A stretch of DNA of 64,000 nucleotides, from the NCBI RefSeq assembly GCF_021916785.1, contig NZ_JAKCFC010000014.1:1-64000 (forward strand). Direction: 5' to 3'. A model generated the notes under the pieces. It made no database searches. It saw only the letters and a program-made list of their open reading frames with translations, and was not told where the DNA came from. Within the stretch, counting starts at the first letter, position 1, and every line of letters starts with the position of its first letter. The DNA is from Mycolicibacterium lacusdiani (GTDB taxonomy: Bacteria; Actinomycetota; Actinomycetes; Mycobacteriales; Mycobacteriaceae). A program made the position numbers and the translations under genes. This document shows positions 24,462-33,766 of this stretch, one piece after another.

Positions 24462-24773
24462 ATGACCGCCGTCGTCGTCGTGGCCCTGCTGTGGGCTCTG
24501 GTCTGCTCGCTGCGTCAGCTGCACGTCGAGCGCTCCACCACCGTCGAGATGATGTGGCGGGAAGCGACCGCCGACGGCTGGTCGCCATGGCGGCGACTCA
24601 ACGGTGTCTCACCGGCCGACGACTACGACACCATGCTGACCGCCACGCAGAACGCGGCCCACGTCGACGCCACCGCAGTGCAATTCGCGTCGATGATGCA
24701 TCCAGCCGAGGCACCCGACTACACCGTGCGGGTGCTGTTCATGTCGACCGTGCGGGAACCGGCACGCGGCTGA
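24462..24773 (+). CDS. Small hypothetical membrane-anchored protein
   Basis: A 103-residue protein. It starts MTAVVVVALLWALVCSLRQLH, a hydrophobic segment typical of a signal anchor, followed by a soluble domain of about 80 residues with WREATADGWSPWRRLNG and YTVRVLFMSTVRE. It begins 10 bp after the glycosyltransferase stop on the same strand, so it is likely cotranscribed. It ends just before a large palindrome. I do not recognise a family. Codon use and frame continuity support it as real. Confidence 0.6.
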   Translation: MTAVVVVALLWALVCSLRQLHVERSTTVEMMWREATADGWSPWRRLNGVSPADDYDTMLTATQNAAHVDATAVQFASMMHPAEAPDYTVRVLFMSTVREPARG

Positions 24774-24786
24774 CAACCGGCGAGAA

Positions 24787-24831
24787 TGCACTGAGGGCTG
24801 CGAATCCCGTGGATTCGCAGCCCTCAGTGCA
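24787..24831. terminator. Perfect 21-bp palindrome, probable bidirectional terminator
   Basis: The sequence has a perfect 21-bp stem (24787-24807 pairing with 24811-24831) around a 3-nt CGT loop; the arm begins TGCACTGAGGGCTGCG. It lies 14 bp after one stop codon and 11 bp before the stop of the convergent clpX gene. There is no U-tract, as is common for mycobacterial terminators. Confidence 0.75.
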
Positions 24832-24842
24832 ATGTCGACGTA

Positions 24843-26123
<1,281 letters not shown>

Positions 26124-26414
26124 GGTCCTGGTGGCCTACTTTCTGCGATCGCCGTCGATAACTGTGTCCGTCGGACAGCTCCGGGTTGAAACCCGACGCT
26201 ACCCGCTCGTTCCCGCACCATGCGACAGATGAAGCCGAATCGCGTCGGTGATATTCATCTGCGTAGGAGGAGAACATAGCCCGTGACGACCCGCACTGCG
26301 GGTGGGACGCGCCACGTGTCATGAGCGTGTCGCCACCGTGACCAGCCGAGCGGGACGTAGGTGAGGACTACCTCTTCCAACGTACATTCCGCCGGCCGGC
26401 GCACCGGGTGACGA

Positions 26415-27062
26415 TCAGGCGTTCTGAGCGGAGAGCTTCCGGTACTCGAGGACCGTGTCGATGATCCCGTAGTCCTTGGCCTGGGCGGCCGTGAGGATCT
26501 TGTCGCGGTCGGTGTCCTTGCGGATGACCTCGGGATCCTTGCCGGTGTGCCGCCCGAGGGTGACCTCCATCAGCGTGCGCATCCGCTCGATCTCGGCGGC
26601 CTGGATCTCCAGGTCGGAGAACTGCCCCTGGATGACGCCGCCCAGCGACGGCTGGTGGATCAGGATGCGGGCGTTCGGAAGCGCGAGGCGCTTGCCGGGC
26701 GTGCCGGCGGCGAGCAGCACCGCAGCCGCGGACGCGGCCTGGCCCAGGCACACGGTCTGGATGTCGGCGCGCACGTACTGCATGGTGTCGTAGATCGCCA
26801 TCAGCGAGGTGAACGAGCCACCCGGCGAGTTGATGTACATGGTGATGTCGCGGTCGGGATCGAGCGACTCCAGCACCAGCAACTGCGCCATGATGTCGTT
26901 CGCCGAGGCGTCGTCCACCTGCACGCCGAGGAAGATGATGCGTTCCTCGAACAGCTTGTTGTACGGGTTGGACTCCTTGACGCCGAAGCTCGAGTGCTCG
27001 ATGAACGACGGCAGGATGTAGCGGGCCTGCGGCTGCAGCCTGGGGTCGGTCTGGTCGGTCAT
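26415..27062 (-). CDS. clpP2: ATP-dependent Clp protease proteolytic subunit 2
   Basis: A 215-residue serine protease of the ClpP family. The catalytic triad is Ser in CLGQAASAAAVLLAAG, His in ILIHQPSLGG and Asp in IRKDTDRDKIL; the oxyanion region is MYINSPGGSFTS. The longer N- and C-termini (ending RKLSAQNA) match the mycobacterial ClpP2 subtype, which forms a mixed double ring with ClpP1. Its start overlaps the end of clpP1 by 4 bp, so the two subunits are translationally coupled. Confidence 0.97.
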   Translation of the reverse strand: MTDQTDPRLQPQARYILPSFIEHSSFGVKESNPYNKLFEERIIFLGVQVDDASANDIMAQLLVLESLDPDRDITMYINSPGGSFTSLMAIYDTMQYVRADIQTVCLGQAASAAAVLLAAGTPGKRLALPNARILIHQPSLGGVIQGQFSDLEIQAAEIERMRTLMEVTLGRHTGKDPEVIRKDTDRDKILTAAQAKDYGIIDTVLEYRKLSAQNA

Positions 27063-27652
27063 CGCGTGGCTCCGTTGAAGTTTGCGTGAGTGATGATGTG
27101 ATCGACGAAGCCGTACTCCAGTGCCTCCGGCGCCGTGAACCAGCGGTCGCGGTCGGAATCGGCTTCGATGCGCTCGATGCTCTGGCCGGTGAACTCCGCG
27201 TTCAGCCGGAACATCTCCTTCTTGATCACGGAGAACTGCTCGGCCTGGATGGCGATGTCGGCCGCGCTGCCCGTGACGCCACCGAGCGGCTGGTGCATCA
27301 GGATGCGCGCGTGGGGCAGGGCGTAGCGCTTGCCCTTGGTGCCCGCAGCGAGCAGGAATTCACCCATCGACGCGGCCATGCCCATCGCATAGGTCGCCAC
27401 GTCGCACGGCGCGAGCACCATGGTGTCGTAGATCGCCATGCCGGCGCTGATGGAGCCGCCAGGCGAGTTGATGTAGAGGTTGATGTCCTTGGTCGGATCC
27501 TCCGCCGAGAGCAGCAGGATCTGCGCGCACAGCCGGTTGGCGATGTCGTCGTCGACCTGCGACCCCAGGAAGATGATCCGTTCGGAGAGCAACCGCTCGT
27601 AGACGGAGTCGACGAGGTTTAGCCCCGACGTGCTCGAACGCATGTCAGTCAC
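27059..27652 (-). CDS. clpP1: ATP-dependent Clp protease proteolytic subunit 1
   Basis: A 197-residue ClpP family peptidase. Catalytic Ser is in YAMGMAASMGEFLLAAG, His in RILMHQPLGGVTGSA and Asp in IEADSDRDRWFT; the oxyanion strand is LYINSPGGSISAGMAIYDT. It forms the heptamer that pairs with ClpP2. It is the promoter-proximal gene of the pair; a 134-bp gap separates it from tig, which is on the same strand upstream. Confidence 0.97.
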   Translation of the reverse strand: MTDMRSSTSGLNLVDSVYERLLSERIIFLGSQVDDDIANRLCAQILLLSAEDPTKDINLYINSPGGSISAGMAIYDTMVLAPCDVATYAMGMAASMGEFLLAAGTKGKRYALPHARILMHQPLGGVTGSAADIAIQAEQFSVIKKEMFRLNAEFTGQSIERIEADSDRDRWFTAPEALEYGFVDHIITHANFNGATR

Positions 27653-27786
27653 GACTGGTTTACCTGCTTTCTCGAGTATTCGTACTCGGCATTCACGTCT
27701 ACCGACACTAACGAACGCATGGCGCTTGGGAGTCCCCGGAGCACGCTCGTTCGCTCAGGGCAGTATTTCGCCCCTCGCGCGGTACG

Positions 27787-29214
27787 TCACTTGGAGTCGT
27801 CGGCTGCTTCGTCTGCGTCGTCGTCAGCGACGTCGCCGCCGGCTGCGTCGGCCTCGTCGTCCTCAGTGGCCAGCTCGACGGGCTGCTCGGCGTTCGACGG
27901 GCCGAAGAACTCCGCGGTGTCCACCTCGTTGCCCTCGCTGTCGGTGACCGTCGCACCGTGCACGACGGCGGCGATGGTCAGGCCGCGACGCACGTCGGCG
28001 AACATGGCGGGCAGCTGGTTGTTCTGCTGCAGCACCTGCAGCAGCTGCTGCGGCTCGATGCCGTACTGGCGCGACATGAGGACCAGGCGCTCGGTGAGGT
28101 CACCCTGGCCCACCTCGATCTCGAGCTGGTCGGCGACGGCGTCCATCAGCAGCTGGGTCTTGACGGCCTTCTCGGCATTGCTGCGGTTGTCGGCGTCGAA
28201 CTCCTCGCGGGTGCTGCCTTCCTTCTCCAGCGCCTCGGCGAAGGCCGACTCGTCGTGGTCGAGTCCGTGGATGGCGTTGTGCAGCGTGTCGTCGACCTGC
28301 GCCTGAACGATGGCCTCGGGCAGCGGAATCTCGGTCTGCTCGAGCAGCGTCTCGAGCGCCTTGTCGCGAATCTGCTCGGCCTGCTGGACGCGCTTGACGC
28401 GCTTGACCTGCTCGACGAGGCTCTCGCGCAGCTCCTCGATCGTGTCGAATTCGCTTGCCAGCTGGGCGAACTCGTCGTCGGGCTCGGGGAGTTCGCGTTC
28501 CTTGACGGAGTTCACCTTGACCGTCACCTCGGCCTCTTCACCGGCGTGCGCACCGGCGACGAGCTTGGTGGTGAACACCTTGGTCTCGTCGGCACCGAGG
28601 CCCTTGATGGCGTCGTCGAGGCCCTCGATCAGGTTGCCCGAGCCCACCTCGTGGGACAGGCCCTCGGTCTTGGCCTCCTCGACGTCCTTGCCGTCGACGG
28701 TGGCCGACAGGTCGATGGAGACGAAGTCGCCGTCCTGGGCGGGGCGGTCCACGCCGGTGAGCGTGCCGAACCGGGCGCGCAGGTTCTGCAGCTCCGTGTC
28801 GACCTCGTCGTCGTCGACTTGAATCGCGTCGACCTCGATCTTGAGCGCCGACAGGTCGGGCAGCTCGATCTCGGGACGGATGTCGACCTCGGCGGTGAAC
28901 GTCAGGTCCTCGCCGTACACCTTCTTGGTGATGTCGATCTCGGGCTGGCCGAGCGGCTGCACCTCGGCGCTGGCCACGGCCTCGCTGTAGCGACCCGGGA
29001 TGGCCTCGCCGATCACCTGGTCGAGCATCGCCTGCTTGTCGATGCGCTGCTCGAGCAGCTTCACGGGCACCTTGCCGGGGCGGAAACCGGGGAGGCGGAC
29101 GGTCTTCGCCATCTCCTTGAACGCCTGGTCGAAGTCCGGAGCCAGCTCGGTGAAGGGCACCTCCACGTTGATGCGAACCCGGGTCGGGCTCAACTTCTCG
29201 ACGGTGCTCTTCAC
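27787..29214 (-). CDS. tig: Trigger factor, ribosome-associated chaperone and prolyl isomerase
   Basis: A 475-residue protein. The N-terminal ribosome-binding domain has KSTVEKLSPTRVRINVEVPF and the docking loop PGFRPGKVP. A central FKBP-type PPIase domain follows (about residues 150-240; AQDGDFVSIDLSATVDG, VGSGNLIEGLDDAIKG). The C-terminal arm is helical, and the tail from about residue 430 is very acidic (EDDEADAAGGDVADDDADE), as in mycobacterial orthologues. The GTG at 29214 follows AAGGAG at 7 nt; the frame continues upstream to 29295 through the tRNA gene and is not used. Confidence 0.96.
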   Translation of the reverse strand: MKSTVEKLSPTRVRINVEVPFTELAPDFDQAFKEMAKTVRLPGFRPGKVPVKLLEQRIDKQAMLDQVIGEAIPGRYSEAVASAEVQPLGQPEIDITKKVYGEDLTFTAEVDIRPEIELPDLSALKIEVDAIQVDDDEVDTELQNLRARFGTLTGVDRPAQDGDFVSIDLSATVDGKDVEEAKTEGLSHEVGSGNLIEGLDDAIKGLGADETKVFTTKLVAGAHAGEEAEVTVKVNSVKERELPEPDDEFAQLASEFDTIEELRESLVEQVKRVKRVQQAEQIRDKALETLLEQTEIPLPEAIVQAQVDDTLHNAIHGLDHDESAFAEALEKEGSTREEFDADNRSNAEKAVKTQLLMDAVADQLEIEVGQGDLTERLVLMSRQYGIEPQQLLQVLQQNNQLPAMFADVRRGLTIAAVVHGATVTDSEGNEVDTAEFFGPSNAEQPVELATEDDEADAAGGDVADDDADEAADDSK

Positions 29215-29254
29215 TTCGGTGCTCCTTGCATGTTGGATCGAATGACGGCGTCTG

Positions 29255-29328
29255 TCGGGGTGACAGGATTTGAACCTGCGGCCTTCCGCTCCCAAAGCGG
29301 ATGCGCTACCAAGCTGCGCTACACCCCG
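29255..29328 (-). tRNA. tRNA-Pro (TGG anticodon)
   Basis: The minus strand folds into a full cloverleaf: acceptor CGGGGTG/CACCCCG, anticodon stem-loop CCGCTTTGGGAGCGG with anticodon TGG, T-arm GGTTCAAATCC and discriminator A. No CCA is encoded. It lies 41 bp upstream of tig on the same strand. Confidence 0.95.
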
Positions 29329-29377
29329 TCTGACTCTGCGGACGGAATACTACGGCCTGGACACGCGGCACCTTCAA

Positions 29378-29408
29378 TTGGATTTGCCTAGGTCGTCGCC
29401 GGTACAGT
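29378..29408 (+). promoter_or_regulatory. Possible promoter of tRNA-Gly
   Basis: TTGGAT (29378-29383) and TACAGT (29403-29408) are separated by 19 bp, and the second hexamer lies 16 bp before the mature tRNA start. The stretch is locally AT-richer than its surroundings. The spacing is slightly long, so this is tentative. Confidence 0.35.
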
Positions 29409-29424
29409 CTGCGGTGCAGTGCAC

Positions 29425-29498
29425 GCGGGCGTAGCTCAATGGTAGAGCCCTAGTCTTCCAAACTAGCTACGCGGGTTCGATTCCCGTCGCCCGCTCCA
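29425..29498 (+). tRNA. tRNA-Gly (TCC anticodon)
   Basis: The cloverleaf has acceptor GCGGGCG/CGCCCGC, D-arm GCTCAATGGTAGAGC, anticodon loop CTTCCAA (TCC), T-arm CGGGTTCGATTCCCG and discriminator T at 29495, followed by an encoded CCA (29496-29498). It diverges from tRNA-Pro. Confidence 0.96.
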
Positions 29499-29504
29499 CC
29501 GAAG

Positions 29505-29523
29505 CCCCTGTTAGGGGACGTTT
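29505..29523 (+). terminator. Short hairpin after tRNA-Gly
   Basis: CCCCT-GTT-AGGGG (29505-29517) followed by ACGTTT lies 7 bp after the tRNA CCA. The stem is only 5 bp plus flanking G-C potential and the T run is short, so termination is plausible but weak. Confidence 0.5.
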
Positions 29524-29815
29524 GACCGCCTGACCGGCTCGTTCGGGTGCCGGAATCAGTCCACAGACGGCACCGAACTACCGCCGCAGCCGGATGACCT
29601 CGTGGCGCCGCTCGACCAGGGAGGCCGGTCCCGTGCCCCGCGCATACCCGGACATGCTCGCGCGATCCCCGATGTGACGGATCGACCTCCGAGGGCGATA
29701 TCGGCGATTACCGAACCAGCGTGGGCGCCGTGGCTCTCGTGGATTGTCCGCGAGTAGACATGTGCGAGCACAGGTTTCGCCCTGATCCAAAACAGACGAA
29801 TCGTGCCCCGCTGCG
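29524..29815. other. Non-coding gap
   Basis: No frame here has a convincing start, ribosome site or recognisable protein motif. Several overlapping frames are open merely because of high G+C. It probably contains the 3' untranslated end of the secreted SGNH-like gene. Confidence 0.5.
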
Positions 29816-30559
29816 CTAGCGGGACGCCCGCGCGACTGCCTCGAGGAAGGAGGATGCAGCCGCACTGGAGCCGGCCGCGTTGAGATGGCCCGAGTCGGAC
29901 GCGTAGCCGTCGTAGAGGCCGGGGGCCTTGCTCCCGTCCGGCTTCGTGGATTCAACCGCAGCCAGATCGAAGAGTTGCCCGCCGTACGAACCGCGGATCA
30001 GTCCGTTCAGCTTCTCCCGTGCGACGTTGTCGGCCGACGCGCCGGTGGTCAAAGGCGTCGTCGAGTGGAGGAACGTGACGTCGGGGAAGTCCTGCTGCAG
30101 CGCATCCAGTGCGCTGCGATACGACCCGAACAGCGATGCGACGTCGGTGCCGGCAGTGACGTCGAGGTAGCAGAACTTCATCAGGGCAACGTCGACCTCG
30201 TCGCTCATTCCGCCGCGCATGATGCGGTCGAAATCGGCGATCTTGGACAGCGGTTTCCCGTTGGCGCCTATGGACTCTTCGGTGATGAATCCTCCGTCGA
30301 TGGTCCCGGGCGTGCCAGACACGATCGGGGGCGCCTTCACACCCTGGCTCGCGTATACGCCGGGCACCCCGCCCAAGACGTTCGCTCCGACGGACTGGTG
30401 ACCAAAGAACACCCTGGCGCGGGCAGCTTCGTTGAGCCCCTCCGCGGTGATCGCGGACGCTGCGTTGACCTGCAGAGCGATCAGGGCGGAAACGAGCGCG
30501 ACAACGCCGAACAGCCGAAAGAAAGCGCTTCGGATCCGACGTGTGGCTGGGACCGACAT
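29816..30559 (-). CDS. Secreted SGNH/GDSL-like hydrolase
   Basis: A 247-residue protein with a Sec signal peptide (arginine-rich start, then FFRLFGVVALVSALIALQV, cleavage likely after NAASA). The mature part shows RVFFGHQSVGANVLGG near its start, which may carry the nucleophile or oxyanion residues, DVALMKFCYLDV with a central Asp/Lys, and SDSGHLNAAGS near the C-terminus, matching the Asp-x-x-His block V of SGNH hydrolases. Substrate unknown; an esterase acting outside the membrane is the best guess. ATG 30559 is preceded by GGGAGG at ~7 nt, better than the frame's first start at 30613. Confidence 0.65.
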   Translation of the reverse strand: MSVPATRRIRSAFFRLFGVVALVSALIALQVNAASAITAEGLNEAARARVFFGHQSVGANVLGGVPGVYASQGVKAPPIVSGTPGTIDGGFITEESIGANGKPLSKIADFDRIMRGGMSDEVDVALMKFCYLDVTAGTDVASLFGSYRSALDALQQDFPDVTFLHSTTPLTTGASADNVAREKLNGLIRGSYGGQLFDLAAVESTKPDGSKAPGLYDGYASDSGHLNAAGSSAAASSFLEAVARASR

Positions 30560-30849
30560 TCGGCACCTCCCTCGAGCAAGGAACCCGAACCGCAGACATC
30601 GACTCAGGGCCATATAGTTGCTGACTCAACTAATGGCAAGTACAGCAACCCCACATAGAACCGTATACCTCGGCCTTAGAGCCAGCAAGTGTGAATTCGC
30701 GTGAATTCCTTGAGGTTTGCCAGATCGACATGTCGGGTTCGGATGGCTACGAGGCGAACCCAAACACGATGGATTACGTCCGTCTGTGCATCCGAACCCG
30801 AAGACGCCCTGACTCGGGCAGGTCTTCTGTCTCTACTGAAGTGAGCACA

Positions 30850-30883
30850 GGCTGCAGCGGTCACTCGCGTGACCGCTGCAGCC
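30850..30883 (-). terminator. 15-bp perfect hairpin downstream of the exported repeat protein
   Basis: A perfect inverted repeat GGCTGCAGCGGTCAC (30850-30864) and its complement (30869-30883) enclose a TCGC loop. It lies 52 bp after the stop of the leftward gene ending at 30935. The rest of the 30560-30934 gap shows no supported gene; it must contain the promoter of the SGNH-like gene near 30.6 kb. Confidence 0.65.
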
Positions 30884-30934
30884 GGGGCGCCGGCGAAGCC
30901 GGCGAACTCTCGACTCGGCCCAAGGGAGCCCGAA

Positions 30935-32488
30935 CTACCCCGTGGCGGCCGCCTGGCCGTCGGTCTGGTCGGCTTGGTCAGCGGTCGGCTTCTCGGACTC
31001 GCCATCGTTCGCGTCCGCGAGTCGCTGGGCCAGATCCTGCACGCTGATCTTGCCCTCACCTTCCTGGTGTTTGGCCACGTCCCCGCCATCAGCGGCATCC
31101 GGACCTTCCTCGGAGTCGGCCGCTTGGAACGGATCCAGATTCCTCACCACGTTGAACTCTGGCTTCTTCGGTGGATCGGGGATCGCAGTGATGTCGTCCG
31201 ACGGATTGCTCGTAATGACGTCCGCCTGCAACGTCTCGACCGGCTCGGCGGCCGGCACGGGTGCGTCGACTGCCGCGGGCAGGCTGCCCACCGGCGACGC
31301 TTCGGGGTTCGGAAGTGCATCGTCCTGACCGTCGACTGGGCCTTCCACTTCGTCGGACAGTGTCGTCGCGTCATCGACCACTACCTTCAGCGACGTCTCG
31401 AAACTGTCGACGGACGTCTCGGAGATCGAGGGCGTGGCCGTTCTGGCGGCTACCAACGCCATGGCGGGCAATGTCGGATTGATCGGTGCCGGCAGGAGGT
31501 TGAGGACGTTGGCGATGACATCGCCCAAGATGCCCGACAACTGTCCGAACGCCTCCGCCAGCGCAGGGGGCAGAATCTCTTCCAGCGCAGCTGCGATCGG
31601 CGCGAACCCCGCTGTGAATAGCGAGAAGGAACCGAACGGTGAGGCGAATGGAGGGCTGCCCGGCGGTGGAAAGGCTGCACCCGGGGCTGCGAGCAGGCTG
31701 TAGGCCAGGTAGCTGACCAGCCCGGGGATTTGAGTGGGATTGGCAATGGCGGCGCCGAAACTCGCCACGAGCACGGCAGGCAATGCACCGACCCACCCCG
31801 CGATTCCCTGGGTCGGGGCGATACCGCTTTCTGCCGGCGCCACCCTGAAGCCGCCACCGATCGCGAAGCCAAGTGCCTCCCCGATCGTCTTGAACTGCTC
31901 AAGCGACGAACCGATGAAATCGGGGAGGCCGAGCACGCCGGCTCCGACTGCGAAGAACCCTGCGATCGGATTTCCAGGCAGGAGTGCAAGCCCCGCGCCG
32001 ATGGCGTTCCCCAACTGGCCGAAGGCCGTCAAGACGAAGGTGGCTATCGGCGCAGGCAGCAGCAGGGCAAGTGGCACCACCACTTCGGTGCCGAACTGGT
32101 AGAGCAGCGACGGCGGCAGCGACAGGCCCGGCACTGGCGTCGCGGGGGGCGCGTCCGGGTAGAGGAAGCTGTAGGCCAGGAAGTTGATGATGTCGGGGAT
32201 CTTCGACGGGTCGGTGATCACCGCGTTGGCTGCGCCTGCCAGTCCGAGCGGCAGGCCTGCGGCGGTGTCGATGCCGATTTGCGTGGCGTTCCCGAGGGCC
32301 ACGGAGGTCGTGTTGAAGGCCGCCAACAAATCGGTGATCAGCGAGGCCGGTTGCACGGCGCTGTGACTGAACGGGGTGCTAGCCGCTTTGAAGTCGGGCG
32401 GGTTCGCCAGAGTGGGAACGGTGACGAGCACGCTCGCACCAACGATGGCTATACCGGTCGTCACGTATGGACGAAGTGCTGTGTGCAT
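30935..32488 (-). CDS. Exported hydrophobic repeat protein with acidic C-terminal tail, function unknown
   Basis: A 517-residue mycobacterial-type secreted protein. The N-terminus MHTALRPYVTTGIAIVGASVLV is a signal sequence. The body contains two diverged copies of one unit: ITDPSKIPDIINFLAYSFL (residues 91-109) and IANPTQIPGLVSYLAYSLL (248-266), each followed by a proline-rich loop and a hydrophobic amphipathic stretch (LLPAPIATFVLTAFGQLG; ILPPALAEAFGQLSGILG). From about residue 350 the sequence is hydrophilic and acidic (many Asp, Glu, Pro), ending in a Gln/Ala-rich tail. Such proteins occur as paralogues in many mycobacteria by recall; a cell-envelope location is likely. No catalytic motif is seen. 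Confidence 0.75.
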   Translation of the reverse strand: MHTALRPYVTTGIAIVGASVLVTVPTLANPPDFKAASTPFSHSAVQPASLITDLLAAFNTTSVALGNATQIGIDTAAGLPLGLAGAANAVITDPSKIPDIINFLAYSFLYPDAPPATPVPGLSLPPSLLYQFGTEVVVPLALLLPAPIATFVLTAFGQLGNAIGAGLALLPGNPIAGFFAVGAGVLGLPDFIGSSLEQFKTIGEALGFAIGGGFRVAPAESGIAPTQGIAGWVGALPAVLVASFGAAIANPTQIPGLVSYLAYSLLAAPGAAFPPPGSPPFASPFGSFSLFTAGFAPIAAALEEILPPALAEAFGQLSGILGDVIANVLNLLPAPINPTLPAMALVAARTATPSISETSVDSFETSLKVVVDDATTLSDEVEGPVDGQDDALPNPEASPVGSLPAAVDAPVPAAEPVETLQADVITSNPSDDITAIPDPPKKPEFNVVRNLDPFQAADSEEGPDAADGGDVAKHQEGEGKISVQDLAQRLADANDGESEKPTADQADQTDGQAAATG

Positions 32489-33031
32489 GAGCGCTGCCTT
32501 TGTTGGTGGGTAGGGTCGTGGCGAACCGTACCTCCCACCAGCACGGCGAAACTATCGTTCGCGACAATACTTTGCCAAGACTGCAATGTCGTTGCGTTCG
32601 CAATACTCTCCGTTACCTCATGGAGATAGCTGCGTTGCATGATCGTGATCCGCTGCGCGCAACGTAAGGTGCACGCACCGGATCCACGGCCTCGAGCCTC
32701 CATGGGGTTGGGCCGATGCGCCTACCGCACTACATCGCGGTGAACGGGATACCGTTGTCCTCGAAATTACCCGTGTGACAGAAGGATTCATGGTTAATTT
32801 CGTTGCACCATGGCGGCAGTACCCATCCGGAACCGGACACGCGCCGAGAGCGACGATGGGCGGCGGAATGGGCCAACTCAAGAACGCAGCGGCTGAACAT
32901 GTACCCGCTTCATTTGCTGAGCAGTCTAAGCGCACAGCCGCTCACGGCTCTTTTTCGACGCCCTAAGTAAACGTTGCTGACACTGCCGATTGCACCGGTT
33001 CGAGCAGCCTCGGAACCCAGGACCAGAGAGT
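32489..33031. other. 543-bp intergenic region, locally AT-richer
   Basis: This gap is less GC-rich than its surroundings, notably 32500-32660 and 32750-32830, and should contain the promoter of the leftward exported-protein gene. Short frames on both strands lack ribosome sites and recognisable motifs, so I call no gene. It abuts the decayed serine hydrolase and may be partly degraded coding sequence. Confidence 0.45.
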
Positions 33032-33598
33032 TCAGCAACCTCGAGTGGGAAGAATCGACAGGATGACGCGTTCCTCGGCGACGTCACCCGCCCGGTCGCG
33101 TCGACCCGCTCGGGACCGCCGATGGCGATACGCCCGACGCGGCCGTCCACCCGCCAGCCGAGCGGCGATCTCCGGGCACAGCTGAGCGAGGATCGGTACG
33201 AAGAGCACGTTCTGCGGCGCATCGCCCTGCGGGGTGAGATATACCGTGGCCAGCACGATGACCGTGTTCCCGGCCGTCGGGTCGTGCACGGCGAGTCCAG
33301 AGAACCCGACCATGTTCCCTGGATGTCCGAACATCGGGCCTGCTCCCTCCAAGCCCAAGCCGTAGGTCCCGAAGCCCAGGCTTGCCGCGGCACCCGTAGC
33401 GGCTGCGTTCATCGGCTTCAGGCTGGCCAGCCGCCACTGCCGGGTCGTCTCGTCGAGCAACGACCCTGCCACGATCCCCTCGGTGAAGTCGGCGACCTCC
33501 TCCGCACAGGAGATGACGCCACCTGCCCTCCATACCCACGAGGGGTTGTCGTCGGTGTGGTCGGCGGGTAGCCGTTCACCGGCCAGCGCCTCCGTCAT
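33032..33598 (-). pseudogene. Remnant of a serine hydrolase (class C beta-lactamase / LipP-like), C-terminal part only
   Basis: The frame encodes the C-terminal ~40% of a serine hydrolase of the beta-lactamase/esterase class: SWVWRAGGVISCAEEVADFTEGIV, FGTYGLGLEGAGPMFGHPGNMVGFSG (the HxG box replacing KTG) and NTVIVLATVYLTPQGDAPQ. The catalytic SxxK and YxN motifs, which lie in the N-terminal half, are absent; upstream the frame runs into the antisense of the EamA gene with no domain sequence. The product also continues past the usual family end with an Arg-rich tail. Position between tig and nei1 recalls M. tuberculosis lipP (Rv2463), a protein of this class, although that gene lies on the opposite strand by recall. 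Confidence 0.7.
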
Positions 33599-33766
33599 CC
33601 GAGGCGCAGGCAGGGGACCTCGAACGCCTCGTTGGGCCCCCACGTCTACCCCAGCGGTGCTTTGCCGACTGCCATCCTCGACGTTCCCACACCGCCAACT
33701 CCACCGTCTCGAACTCGGAACACACCTGCCCCACCTATCCGCCCGGACGACTGCGAGGATGGCGCC

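Noticed and set aside
29524..29955. 125-codon leftward frame after tRNA-Gly
   Set aside because: It overlaps the 3' end of the secreted SGNH-like gene in a different frame and is Arg/Pro-rich without support.
30691..31047. 118-codon rightward frame overlapping the end of the exported-protein gene
   Set aside because: Low-complexity Arg/Ser composition, overlap with a supported gene and no ribosome-binding site.
32618..32966. Short frames on both strands in the AT-richer gap
   Set aside because: No ribosome sites, no motifs; the two strands' frames exclude each other.
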